A stretch of 40,579 bases of DNA, from the NCBI RefSeq assembly GCF_001039355.2, contig NW_019773626.1, positions 331,445 through 372,023 on the forward strand, in the 5' to 3' direction. Below are positions 33,165-40,577 of the stretch, one piece after another. The notes beneath the pieces are model-generated. The model did not search any database. It saw only the letters and a program-made list of their open reading frames with translations, and had not been told where the DNA came from. This stretch comes from Lingula anatina. Its lineage: Eukaryota; Brachiopoda; Lingulata; Lingulida; Lingulidae. Positions within the stretch are counted from its first letter, which is position 1; each line of letters opens with the position of its first letter. A program made the translations under genes and the position numbers.

Positions 33165-34627
33165 AGTGGGGTGGGGTGTGGCTGCTAGTGATTACATGTT
33201 GTGTTGATATAAATTCTGAATAATTCAAGATTATATATTTGAATATTTGGTGCACACTTTTGTAAAAAATAAAATAGGTAGTGATGTATGGTGGAATATA
33301 GGTCCATGGAGCTGGGTATGTAATCTTTATTACAATAAAAAAATAAATATTCTGTAGACTGTTTATGATTTACTAGGTGTAATCTACTTAAATGAACCTC
33401 TTATAAGTCTCTTTTAGTTGATGTTTTTATATTGGAAATCATTCAGTGATGACAAAGAGGTTTTTTGTTTAAACTTGGAACATTTCAATTCCAGGTAGAT
33501 CAAAACATGAAAACAGCAGCCAAGAGAGACGCTCTACGCCAAGGAAAGTTCTACTTTAAGAAAGACTTGCTGACAGGTGAGTGTTTACATGCTACCACTT
33601 AAACCAGTGCAGGTTCAGGTCTAGATTGTGTCACTGGATGACTAAGTGAATTAATACATTGCAGAGGTGCAGTGTAAATTCTCCATAGCCTTTCCTAAGT
33701 TGTTTTTAAAGTCAGTTGCTAACTCTTTAAGTTAGGCCATTGCCTAACGTGCCAAAAGAGGGGTAGGTAATTATCCTTTTTTATCAGATAAGTTTTGACA
33801 ATTTATTTGATTTTACAGGCTATTCCCCTCCCAAAGCCTCCGAGTGCATCTGTAACTGTCCCTGTGGCAACGTGGACATAAGTCGCGCAGTGGATGCAGA
33901 GGATGAATACACCGAGATGACCATCAATGAGATCATTAACGGAAAGGTAAGCAACAATTTATAAACATGTTTTTGGCTTTATTACTAGGTGCATAAGATA
34001 TAATTGCTTTTTGGACAGTTCCAAGTTAACGACTGATGAGCAACACGTAAAGTATAAGTGATTTTCAGACAGACATTGATGGATGACACTTCTTTGTCAA
34101 AGACTGACTTAGATCAAATATTAATTCTCTGAACTGGTTATTAGTGTCTAGCTCACATGCCTGACAATTGTGCCTGACTAAACAAATATTGAGGAAAATG
34201 ACCATGATAATGAAACACAGAATGAAAATTTCAGTAAACTAGACAGGAGAGAGGTCTTTGATGTTTATAATACATGTGGAGTTTTTTTTTTTTTTTTTTT
34301 TTAAGGAGGAAGATGGCTTTCCTGGTCTGGTGCCTCTAATGGAGGCTTATCTGACAAATATAGAGACGCTGGATGTGGAGACCAGGTGTACAATTTCACA
34401 GTACTTGAAACTGATCAGTAAAAGAGCAGCAGGTCAGTGAGTCTCTTCTCCCCTCCCCCCCTCTCTCTCTCCCCTTCTCTCTCTTCTTAGCATTTTATTA
34501 TTTCAAGATTTATTTATATTCCTGTCTTTCACGCTCCTTCTCTCCCTCTCTCTTTGTGTATTTCATTTGATGAGATGAAAGGAGAAAGCATAAATAGATA
34601 ATATGAATAATGTGAATAAACGCATTG

Positions 34628-34676
<49 letters not shown>

Positions 34677-35356
34677 AATAGATAATATGATCTTATCATG
34701 CCTTTCATCTTTATTCCCTCTCTTTTACACACACTGCAAATACAAGAACTCTCTCTCTCTCTCTCTCTCTCATTTGATCTGATGATAGAAAATGTTTGGG
34801 AGGAAACATTGCTTTTGCAAATTAGTAAATACAGGCCCGTAGCCAGGGGGGCTCGAAAGAACCACCCTTTTTGCTGGGAAAAGGTCCACTCTAGGTAAAA
34901 TTAGATCTATGTACTTAAGGATTTTATGGTAAAACCGTAAAAGGTCCACTTTTTCAGAAAACGACCCCCCCTCTGAAATTGCTGGCTACAGGCCTGATAT
35001 TTGATAAAATAAAAGTTCTATTAAAATAACCTCCATGCAAATCTTCCTCCACTCCAGGTGAACTGAAGACCACGGCTCGTTGGATGCGCGACTTTGTCAC
35101 CTCCCACCCTGACTACAAGCAGGATTCTGTAGTGTCAGAGAAGATAGCATACGATCTCATGAAAACTTGCGACCTAATTACCAAGGAGAAGATTGTTGAG
35201 CCTGACTTGTTGTTCCCAATCATCACGCGGACACAGGAGTCCATTCCGCACGCAGTCAAAATAGCAGAGCAGCACTTGAATGATAAACACGCTGTGACTG
35301 GTCATCATCAGATCGACCATGTTTATCAGGATGGAACTCTGAATGGAAATGAATGA
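23780..35356 (+). CDS. GCLC: Glutamate-cysteine ligase catalytic subunit, 16 exons, complete
   Basis: Cytosolic enzyme that joins L-glutamate and L-cysteine with ATP to make gamma-glutamylcysteine, the rate-limiting step of glutathione synthesis; in animals it pairs with the modifier subunit GCLM. The CDS joins the 16 exons listed below to 2043 bp, 680 aa, with phase kept at all 15 junctions. It opens with [20 protein letters not shown]. The metal-site glutamates of the WGDEVEY motif (E50 and E52 by alignment to the animal family) straddle the exon 1/2 junction. Later family blocks are [115 protein letters not shown] and TARWMRDF. The human protein has 637 aa, so this one is longer, mainly at the C-terminus. 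The 16-exon count matches vertebrate GCLC. Start chosen by position-for-position match to family N-termini. Confidence 0.97.
24163..24272 (+). CDS. GCLC: GCLC exon 2
   Basis: Acceptor CATCTTTAG|GTT, donor GC|GTAAGT. Encodes [14 protein letters not shown], then [18 protein letters not shown]. It supplies the second metal-site Glu (E52). Confidence 0.95.
25026..25309. mobile_element. Long-TIR foldback element, complete copy
   Basis: A 284-bp near-palindrome. Both ends begin GGGGCCATTCAGAATA, and arms of about 115 bp pair imperfectly through GATCC, AAAT-TGGCCG, AGAGATG-CGCT and GGTCTCCC. The centre contains GGGGCCTAGCAATCAAA and TTTAATCCGTTTAATG. GTAT lies just outside on the right and a few bases outside on the left, so the target duplication is unclear. 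No ORF of note. Related partial or diverged copies are at 7547, 20977 and 37812. Confidence 0.85.
26337..26375. repeat. (TTTA)n microsatellite
   Basis: About nine tetranucleotide units in GCLC intron 2. Confidence 0.95.
27119..27180. repeat. (CA)n microsatellite
   Basis: CA run interrupted by GCATGCATGCACGCATG. Confidence 0.93.
27181..27322. mobile_element. MITE with CAGGGACRGATC end, 3'-truncated copy
   Basis: It starts CAGGGACAGATC directly at the end of the CA run, then TTTTGACGGTCTT, TTTTTGTTGATCCAT, TGACTGTCTTCTGA and TAGACTGGAAATTTCTGACC. This aligns throughout with the reverse complement of 18820-18970. The last dozen bases, including the second TIR, are missing. Confidence 0.7.
27365..27399. 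repeat. (CT)n microsatellite
   Basis: About 17 CT units immediately downstream of the truncated MITE. Confidence 0.95.
28590..28620 (+). repeat. Degenerate copy of the exon 3 splice acceptor in intron 2
   Basis: TTCATATTTTTGCAGGGAC followed by AATATGGC copies the true junction CTCATATTTTTTCAGGGAC..AATATGGC at 28679-28713, with eight exonic bases deleted. The copies are 86 bp apart. Confidence 0.75.
28694..28813 (+). CDS. GCLC: GCLC exon 3
   Basis: Acceptor TTTTTTCAG|GGAC, donor AG|GTTAAT. Encodes [20 protein letters not shown], then [20 protein letters not shown] degenerate copy of the acceptor and exon start lies 86 bp upstream. Confidence 0.96.
29128..29196 (+). CDS. GCLC: GCLC exon 4
   Basis: 69 bp. 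Acceptor TATTATAG|G, donor AG|GTAAGG. Encodes [20 protein letters not shown] followed by FPR. Confidence 0.95.
29459..29493 (+). other. G-quadruplex-prone G-runs in GCLC intron 4
   Basis: GGGGGGGG-ACT-GGGGGG-AT-GGG then GGGG within 35 bases. This meets the usual four-run, short-loop rule on the transcribed RNA sense strand. Structure is inferred. Confidence 0.6.
29739..29808 (+). repeat. Degenerate copy of the exon 5 acceptor region in intron 4
   Basis: Contains CAGTCTGTTTCCTATAACCT, then ACTTTTCAGGTTGGTTTGACC and TTATTTCAG. It copies the branch/polypyrimidine/acceptor region and first 20 exonic bases of exon 5 (29918-29967). A third, weaker partial unit (TTGGGTCACTGTATTTTTATCC) lies between them. 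Confidence 0.75.
29947..30060 (+). CDS. GCLC: GCLC exon 5
   Basis: Acceptor TTTTCCAG|GTTGG, donor AA|GTAAGA. Encodes [20 protein letters not shown], then [17 protein letters not shown]. Its acceptor region is also duplicated in the upstream intron. Confidence 0.95.
30352..30410 (+). CDS. GCLC: GCLC exon 6
   Basis: 59 bp. Acceptor GTTATAG|G, donor CCAA|GTAAGT. Encodes [20 protein letters not shown], one of the most conserved strands of the family. Confidence 0.95.
30425..30659 (+). repeat. Tandem degenerate copies of exon 7 start filling intron 6
   Basis: Two units precede the true exon. Unit B (30551-30659) has its own TTTTAG, then TATTCAAAGACAAAAAACAC and GAGGTCTTATCACAATATG, copying exon 7 from 30660 but with one extra A that breaks the frame. 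Unit A (about 30425-30550) keeps GAGGACTAACCCCAATATGG (30481-30500) and the following GCGATATTGTAATA. Spacing between equivalent points is 115 and 99 bp. Confidence 0.85.
30660..30877 (+). CDS. GCLC: GCLC exon 7
   Basis: 218 bp. Acceptor TTGTTTTAG|T, donor ATT|GTAAGT. Encodes [11 protein letters not shown], a variable Ser/Gln-rich loop, then [18 protein letters not shown] and [18 protein letters not shown]. The Cys that matches human C249 is kept (C253); its neighbour is Ser instead of Cys. The first 60 bp recur as degenerate copies upstream. Confidence 0.96.
30900..31041. repeat. (GT)n microsatellites in GCLC intron 7
   Basis: GT runs at 30900-30937 and about 31016-31041 with a GA-rich segment between them. 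Long open frames on both strands here are simple-sequence artefacts. Confidence 0.93.
31251..31367 (+). CDS. GCLC: GCLC exon 8
   Basis: 39 codons, phase 0 both sides. Acceptor AATTTTCAG|ATG, donor GAG|GTACGG. Encodes [20 protein letters not shown], then [19 protein letters not shown], covering substrate-pocket residues of the family. Confidence 0.96.
31368..31813 (+). other. GCLC intron 8
   Basis: 446 bp of AT-rich intron. I see no repeats, RNA genes or open frames worth noting. Confidence 0.6.
31814..31952 (+). CDS. GCLC: GCLC exon 9
   Basis: Acceptor TTGTTTCAG|CCC, donor GCAG|GTGATT. Encodes [20 protein letters not shown], then [19 protein letters not shown] and CSRLKAA. Confidence 0.95.
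31953..32252 (+). repeat. GCLC intron 9: tetranucleotide and pentanucleotide arrays
   Basis: Most of this 300-bp intron is simple sequence: TTGA/TTGG runs (31954-32025), a GAATTTT triplet near 32100, and a TTATA pentanucleotide array (about 32141-32242) that ends about 10 bp before the acceptor. Confidence 0.9.
32253..32365 (+). CDS. GCLC: GCLC exon 10
   Basis: Acceptor CTGTTTCAG|GT, donor GAG|GTAGGA. Encodes [20 protein letters not shown], then [23 protein letters not shown]-type array ends about 10 bp before the acceptor. Confidence 0.95.
32381..32551. mobile_element. MITE of the CAGGCCCGTAGCCAG family, diverged copy in intron 10
   Basis: CAGGCC at 32381, then TTTTCTGAAAAAATCGACCTT, then ATAGTGGACCTTTTCTGTTC, TTTCAACCC and TTGGCTATGGGCATG to 32551, collinear with 21391-21878. 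Both TIRs have decayed. It begins 15 bp past the exon 10 donor. Confidence 0.65.
32643..32735 (+). CDS. GCLC: GCLC exon 11
   Basis: 31 codons. Acceptor TGAATTTCAG|AAC, donor GAG|GTAAGG. Encodes [20 protein letters not shown], then [11 protein letters not shown]. Confidence 0.97.
32975..33079 (+). CDS. GCLC: GCLC exon 12
   Basis: 35 codons. Acceptor TACTCCAG|GTC, donor AAG|GTAAAG. Encodes [20 protein letters not shown], then [15 protein letters not shown]. Confidence 0.97.
33110..33162. repeat. (TG)n microsatellite
   Basis: About 26 TG units in intron 12, 30 bp past the exon 12 donor. Confidence 0.95.
33163..33494 (+). other. Rest of GCLC intron 12
   Basis: AT-rich intron after the TG run. 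Nothing recognised. Confidence 0.6.
33495..33576 (+). CDS. GCLC: GCLC exon 13
   Basis: 82 bp. Acceptor AATTCCAG|GTA, donor ACAG|GTGAGT. Encodes [20 protein letters not shown], then FKKDLLT. Confidence 0.96.
33819..33946 (+). CDS. GCLC: GCLC exon 14
   Basis: 128 bp. Acceptor TTTTACAG|GC, donor AAG|GTAAGC. Encodes the variable loop [20 protein letters not shown], then [17 protein letters not shown]. The four alternating cysteines (C506, C508, C510, C512) sit in the loop that in human GCLC carries C553. Confidence 0.95.
33947..34305 (+). other. GCLC intron 14
   Basis: 359 bp, AT-rich, no repeat except the terminal 22-T polypyrimidine tract (34282-34302) just before the exon 15 acceptor. Confidence 0.65.
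34306..34432 (+). CDS. GCLC: GCLC exon 15
   Basis: Acceptor is a pure 22-T tract followed by AAG|GAG, donor CAG|GTCAGT. Encodes [20 protein letters not shown], then [26 protein letters not shown] is a tandem (NAGNAG-type) acceptor, so the first Glu may be optional. Confidence 0.93.
34433..34831 (+). repeat. GCLC intron 15, simple-sequence part
   Basis: CT-rich tracts (34440-34490, 34749-34771) and a 47-base poly-A (34628-34674) followed by a repeat of AATAGATAATATGA. That sequence also occurs just before the poly-A, so a short duplication brackets the A-run, as after insertion of a polyadenylated retrocopy or A-tract slippage. Confidence 0.8.
34832..34996. mobile_element. MITE with CAGGCCCGTAGCCAG ends, complete copy in intron 15
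   Basis: 165 bp from CAGGCCCGTAGCCAG to CTGGCTACAGGCCTG, inverted relative to the copy at 21391. It has AAAAGGTCCACT blocks twice (reverse complement of the AGTGGACCTTTT blocks) and C/G-runs by the ends. It ends 61 bp before the exon 16 acceptor, so it lies close to the likely branch-point zone. Confidence 0.85.
35058..35356 (+). CDS. GCLC: GCLC exon 16 (C-terminus and stop)
   Basis: Acceptor CACTCCAG|GT, stop TGA 35354-35356. Encodes [20 protein letters not shown], the family C-terminal helix region, and then a longer tail ending TLNGNE that I do not recognise as conserved. Confidence 0.95.
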
Positions 35357-35956
35357 TTTTTTATTTTGACTATTTTGTAATTGAGGCCATTTTTACAGTC
35401 ACATCTCTTTTTTATTTTGTTCATTCTTCTAGTTTATGTAGTGATAACTGACTGAGACACTTTCATAATTATTTTTATTATTATATTTTTACTTTAATGC
35501 TGCATTTAGATGGTCCTGCATTTAAACACCCATTTTAATTTTGATGTTCCCAATCAACGGAGAGAATAATTTATATCATTGCAGCAGGACTCTGCATGAT
35601 GTACTGAAATCAAGTTCTGATTAACGAAGTCCATGGTCTGGGTTAAATGACAGCAATCTTTGCGGACTGTTTTTGGGAAAGACATTTCTAAACATTCAAA
35701 GGATTTTACAAATGTAAAGCTACGCTGGCAACATCAGGTTGATTTATTTATTTAGAGTTTACTATTTATAATGTCACATGGGTAGCTTGAGCATTGCGTT
35801 GATGGTAACTGAAACCATGTTCTATGATACTAATGTTTGTTATGTCAGAAGTAAACGAGCGCCTTCTAAATGTTGTACGTGACGGATGAGGGTGTTAGAT
35901 AGACAGGGAAGCCTCTCAAGTGAGTAAAATTTGTGGAAAAATGACAAAATATAAGA

Positions 35957-36167
35957 CCCCATTTCCATAGATTAGATCGATCTACTTTAGATAGACCTAA
36001 CTTCCTGGGGGTTCACGCTAAATAGCTGTCAGCTGGGCAGACACGAAAGTTAATTACCCCCTCACAGCTTGTAGTAGGCGGGACGGACATTTAAGCCGGA
36101 TTATCTGACAGTAATCTAGTGAGACTCCCCGCAGGGATAGATCGATCTAAAAGCTCTGGGAATACAG
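35957..36167. mobile_element. Candidate short inverted-repeat element in the GCLC 3' region
   Basis: Left end CCCCATTTCCATAGATTAGATCGATCT pairs imperfectly with the right end AGATCGATCTAAAAGCTCTGGG followed by AATACAG. AGATCGATCT is itself palindromic, so only the flanking TTTCCATAG/CTCTGGGAA match supports real TIRs. Likely inside the GCLC 3' UTR. Confidence 0.4.
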
Positions 36168-36626
36168 CCTAAGATTCCAAAGCAGTTCACCAAACATACA
36201 GACATATTTCACAGTCATGAAAAAAGGATAACTGAGCAGTGAAAAAAAGGTTTTATTGTTTATTAATAAATAATAATGTGTTATAACTACATACACAGGT
36301 TCTCTGCTCATTTTAAGGCTACCAGTAGAGCAATTCTGTGAAAGGCTTATAGGTTGCTGATGTAATAATCTTTTTATAGATTCTCATCCCCATCCATTTT
36401 AATCATTTATGATTTTATATAGACTTTTTGAAGGGTCTAAGTTAATATTTGTTTCAAAGAAACTTATTTGAGTCACTGTAGTAAATTGCTTTGAGGGACC
36501 AAGGTCTTATACTGCTGGAAGTATATTATTTATACTGATTCTGGATATTATAGCGACAGAAAAAGTGTGAGAAAATGAGCTAGGGTATTTACGCAATAAA
36601 TTTGAAGTGTGAATTAATAATTTCTG

Positions 36627-36653
36627 CCCCCCCCCCCTCCACCCCCACCCCCA
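36627..36653. other. C-rich tract (i-motif / antisense G-quadruplex candidate)
   Basis: Eleven C, then TCCA, five C, A, five C. The minus strand meets the four-G-run rule. Confidence 0.6.
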
Positions 36654-37177
36654 GGAAAAGGATTTAGTAATAGTTGATAATGCTGATTTGAAAGTTTAAA
36701 AAGCTGTGTTTCCTATTTAAAATGTGAAGCTTATTCTAGATTTGCCATATCAGAGCTGTAAGCATTTCAAATACTGGTACTTCATTTATACATTATTTGT
36801 ATATTTAGTTTCTTTGGACATGACATTTATGGTGCCTTTTATCTCATTTTAGTGCAACTGGGTTCTCTTGGAGAAAATGTGTTAAGACAGATATACCAGT
36901 AGTGATATTTAAAAAGGAATTGTATATTGTAATGAGGCATTGAATATAAAGGCATTTTTTATATTGGTTTGCTTTAATTAATTTATTTATTCATTTATTA
37001 GTTTCTTTGGGAGTTAAATTTATTTTGCTTTTTATTTCCTTTTACTACAATGCTTTAATCCTCAGAAAATGTTGTAATGGGTGAAGTCGTAAATAGCAAG
37101 AATTTAATGGACCGGGTATCATATAAAGACATTTTCTTTAATTTATTTGTGTACTTTTTATTTTATTATTTATTTGC

Positions 37178-37210
37178 AATTCTTTATTTATTTATTTATT
37201 TATTTATTTG
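37178..37210. repeat. (TTTA)n microsatellite
   Basis: About eight tetranucleotide units downstream of GCLC. Confidence 0.9.
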
Positions 37211-37811
37211 TTTAATTATTTAATGAAAGCAAAACAAGTTTTAAAATTTATTGCAAATAACTTGTATTGTGAAACACAACATGATCAAATTTTACATCTC
37301 CCATAAAGTATGGTAGTGTGAATAATTAATTGTTAATTATTCCCAGATGTAAAAGAAATGCTAAAATAACTCGAACAAATGGAATAAAACAGAGACAGGG
37401 TATATTTAAAAAGAAAATATTGTTTATTATTAAAAGAATATTTATTGTCATCCCATTGTTCATCAGATCTTTAATACACCACCAGTGAAATCATGACAAA
37501 GAAAGTTTAACTTCACACGAAAGTTCTTCACATGTTCACTTTTTTAGCAAAGTTTTTTTTTTCTCAGTCCTGCATGTGCTCTCGTTGAAGTTCGTTGACT
37601 ATTGAAGTTTGTTCAGCCAGTAAAGAATAATAAGTAAAGTTAAGGTGAATGCTGTCTATTGTATATCTGCCATAAAAGTTTTTTTTTTTAATTGATTTTT
37701 TTTTTTTTTTTTTGAAAGTTTTTGTTCCTTTCTGCAAGTCACTGGCATCTGTCATACTGGTCTCCATCGAGTGTCCCTCTGTTACCTAAAAATAGAAATA
37801 CAAGTAAGAGT

Positions 37812-37999
37812 GCATTCAGAACACCATGATCCGCAGATTTGCAGATTGTAGGATCAAATATGGCTGACCAACTTGAAAGCTTGACTCCAAATAGACACTG
37901 AATAGATTTCAAGCAGGGTTTATGCGGTAAGTTTTCAAGTGGGTCAGCCATATCTGATCTGCGGATTTGTAAGCCTGCGATTCAACCTTGGTTATGAAT
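37812..37999. mobile_element. Diverged foldback element (188 bp palindrome)
   Basis: The left arm CATTCAGAACACC..AAATATGGCTGACC-AACTTGAAA pairs with a right arm reading TTTTCAAGTGGGTCAGCCAT..GGTTATGAATG. The ends (CATTCA) and the AAATATGGC-GACC core resemble the 25026-25309 family, so it is probably a distant member of the same foldback family. Confidence 0.6.
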
Positions 38000-38624
38000 G
38001 TCGCCTAAATTGTGTGAAGTTCTTAGGGACTCTTTTTCACTAACTTAATATATATATATATTTTTTTTTGAAAAATCTTTTTTTCTTCAAGTCGATGATA
38101 ATAATAATTTTTTTTTTCAATTGCACTCCAGTTAGTTTAATTGAGTTAGTTTTACAAGAAATGCAAAAAATAACTGAATGTAAGTGCACACAAGACGTAA
38201 TTGAACAGTGTTAGGAGTTAGTGACATGTTTGAAATAATTTGGATCAATATCTTGGAATTTTTAAAAAATGTTCTGCATTATAAACATATTTGGAAGTTT
38301 CTTTTCATCTTTATTAAGCACCACAAACTTGTTATCCATAAGTTTTCTCATACTTCTTAAAACCGTTCTGAATCAAGTATATAAAATAGATTCTGTAAAA
38401 TATAAAACATATACAAGCATATACATATATAAAACTCCATTTAACACCCAAACCCAATATAGAGGTGCAAATGATGTCACAGACATGTTCCTAAAAATAT
38501 GTAGTGCACAGATTACAAACTATGTTTGATTATTTTAGGGTCCCACATAAAGAAGTCTGTATTAAAGTTTCACTTTCCTGGAACCACGAATAATAAAAAA
38601 TAATTCATCATCTAACCCCAAAAA
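38000..38624. other. Intergenic AT-rich sequence
   Basis: Short T-runs and a TATATA tract (38049-38061). Nothing coding recognised. Confidence 0.6.
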
Positions 38625-39205
38625 GGAACATACGTTACTGTCACAAATGCATAACGTCTAGCTGTGGAAACGTTTTAATCACTTTGAAAATTCGATCATC
38701 ACGGGTTTTGTTCTTTAATTTATCTCCTACAAGTATAACGTTGTAAAAAATTACGAAAAGCTTCTGTATAGAGCAGTTAATTGTTTTTTAGCGACTTAAG
38801 TTTGCCTGTCACTGAATATTAAAAAAACGGGGAAAATACACCCTACCGACAGTAAAATAAGCATTTAATAAATTATTTTTCCCCTCGTGCTCCAAATATT
38901 ATATCTGAAATGTCAAACTATCATGGAATCACTATATATTTTTCTGTCAGCAAAAGAAAACATTGTTTTTTCTTGCACCAAGTACTTGTACAAAATGAAA
39001 CATTTTGTCAATTTTCCTAGGGAACATACGTTACCTAGTATTAGCCATGACGCAGGCCCCATTAGTTACGGTTTAAATATTTATAAAAAACATCCTTACG
39101 TCATATTTAATTTAACATGATCGAATCACTTCAAAATATATAAGAACACGTTATGAAAATAAAAATTAGGTGGCCTGGAACATACGTTACCGGAACATAC
39201 GTTAC
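38625..39205. repeat. Four copies of GGAACATACGTTAC
   Basis: Exact 14-mers at 38625-38638, 39021-39034, 39177-39190 and 39192-39205, all in the same orientation; the last two are tandem with one base between. A weaker version (GAACACGTTA) lies near 39143. The segment has no gene. It may be the subterminal repeat zone of a mobile element or a transcription-factor site array. Confidence 0.75.
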
Positions 39206-39645
39206 CAGTGTAAATCTACTTGTGCCCGAAACTGGCTCCGAAAGAAAAACTAGCTTCTGTTTGAGATGTCAGGTGGTTCTTTCTGACGTCTGCTCGAGCT
39301 AAAGATTAGATGAGGCTAGTTACAATTGTAAATAAATCCATAAAATCCTCAGTAACGATGTAGGCGAAGTAAATGATTTTGTCGTAATAAAAAAATTAAT
39401 TCAAATACAGGAATGAATGTCAAAGACGGAAATAAATGTCAAACAAGACTAGGCAAGAAAAAAATAATCGCCAACGAGCGCAGTGAGCGCAGTGCCAAAT
39501 ACATTGATACCGAACGGAACATCATTATTTCAGAAAAATGCGAAAACAAGAGCTGAGATTAAAAAAATATATCGATCTCGTAAAAAAAAAAATAGGGTGA
39601 CGCTTATTTGGAAGCGATAGAAAACGGGCTCAAAATACTATGTAG
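39206..39645. other. Sequence between the 14-mer cluster and the coding remnant
   Basis: AT-rich, with a tandem 9-mer GAGCGCAGT (39475-39492). A possible but broken coding signal lies near 39540-39600 (Lys-rich frame). No firm gene. Confidence 0.45.
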
Positions 39646-40577
39646 GCCTACCTTCCGCCTCCCTGTAAATGTCTTGAAAGACAAAAGAGGCGTGCGAAGA
39701 CTAAATCGCGAAAACGTAAACTTCACCAAAGGAAAGAAGAGCTCCTAGCTGCTATAGAAGTTGCCGAGGCAAGTCCACAGCAATCACCAGCTGAGAGACT
39801 TGTTGTGTGTGTGAGGTGGCCACAACGTGGAAACGATTGAGAAGAAACTGAAGGCAGTCACAATGAACAATTAAAGAACTACAGTCACAGGTTAATGCCA
39901 TAAGAAAGAGGGAGAATGCTATCCGGCAACGATTTAGCCATTGTAGAACACGAAATACGGAACCACCTGAATTTCCCACATGCCCCAAAATTAAGACAGA
40001 ACGCATCATACAGCAGATTATGGACCCTATCTAACACTGTGCAGTGTCTCCTCCATCCCAGTGTACCACAAACTTTCATAGTCTTATTTATAACAAAAAG
40101 AAGGCAACAAAGAATATCGATTGTTGAAGATTTGGTCAAACAAGGCCGCTTTTATTTCATAACCCCACTACCCTAATTATTTTAGCAATAATAACAATGT
40201 AGCAAATTGTTGCCTTTATCCTTAGGGATAAAAATAATATTATATATACATATAATATCCAATAAGACTCATCATCCTAAAAATATGACTTATATAAAAT
40301 GATTTTTAGCTACAGTGGGTCAAGTTTAACGAGTTACACCAAGAAGTAAGATGAAAATATTTCATAATATAGTGGCTGAGAAGATTGCGAAGACGTACCG
40401 TTGTCTCAGATTTCTTTCAGCTACTACTGGCATTTGCCGGAATCATTGGTCGAGAACTCGCGAAAGGGGGATGAACTGGTCGAAAAGTCGACGGATGGGA
40501 GTAGCAGGAAAAAAAGGCAAGCTGTATACGATTTTTTTGAACGAGACGACTATAGTAGAGGCCAAGAGCGCCAGTAA
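39646..40577 (+). pseudogene. Decayed or truncated multi-copy protein gene (function unknown)
   Basis: Several plus-strand blocks look coding but lie in different frames. 39646-39837 gives a very basic stretch CLERQKRRAKTKSRKRKLHQ followed by RKEELLAAIEVAEA and ends in a stop. 39815-39872 gives VETIEKKLKAVTMNN. About 39871-40030 gives IKELQSQVNAIRKRENAIRQ, likely coiled coil, ending in a stop. 40380-40577 is open for 65 codons and contains RKKRQAVYDFFERDDYSR before a stop. I associate the FF-RDD-SR motif, preceded by a coiled coil and basic region, with an uncharacterised protein family present in many copies in aquatic invertebrate genomes, perhaps from a mobile element. That is recall, not a search. 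Either frameshifts have killed this copy, or it has introns and runs off the right edge. Confidence 0.4.

Larger units (their letters stand above)
35357..37811 (+). other. GCLC 3' UTR and downstream flank
   Basis: AT-rich. Candidate polyadenylation hexamers AATAAA occur at 36265-36270 and 36595-36600; neither can be chosen from sequence alone. The stretch also holds an inverted-repeat element (35957-36167), a C-rich tract (36627-36653) that is G-rich on the minus strand, and a (TTTA)n run (about 37178-37210). No further gene. Confidence 0.5.
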
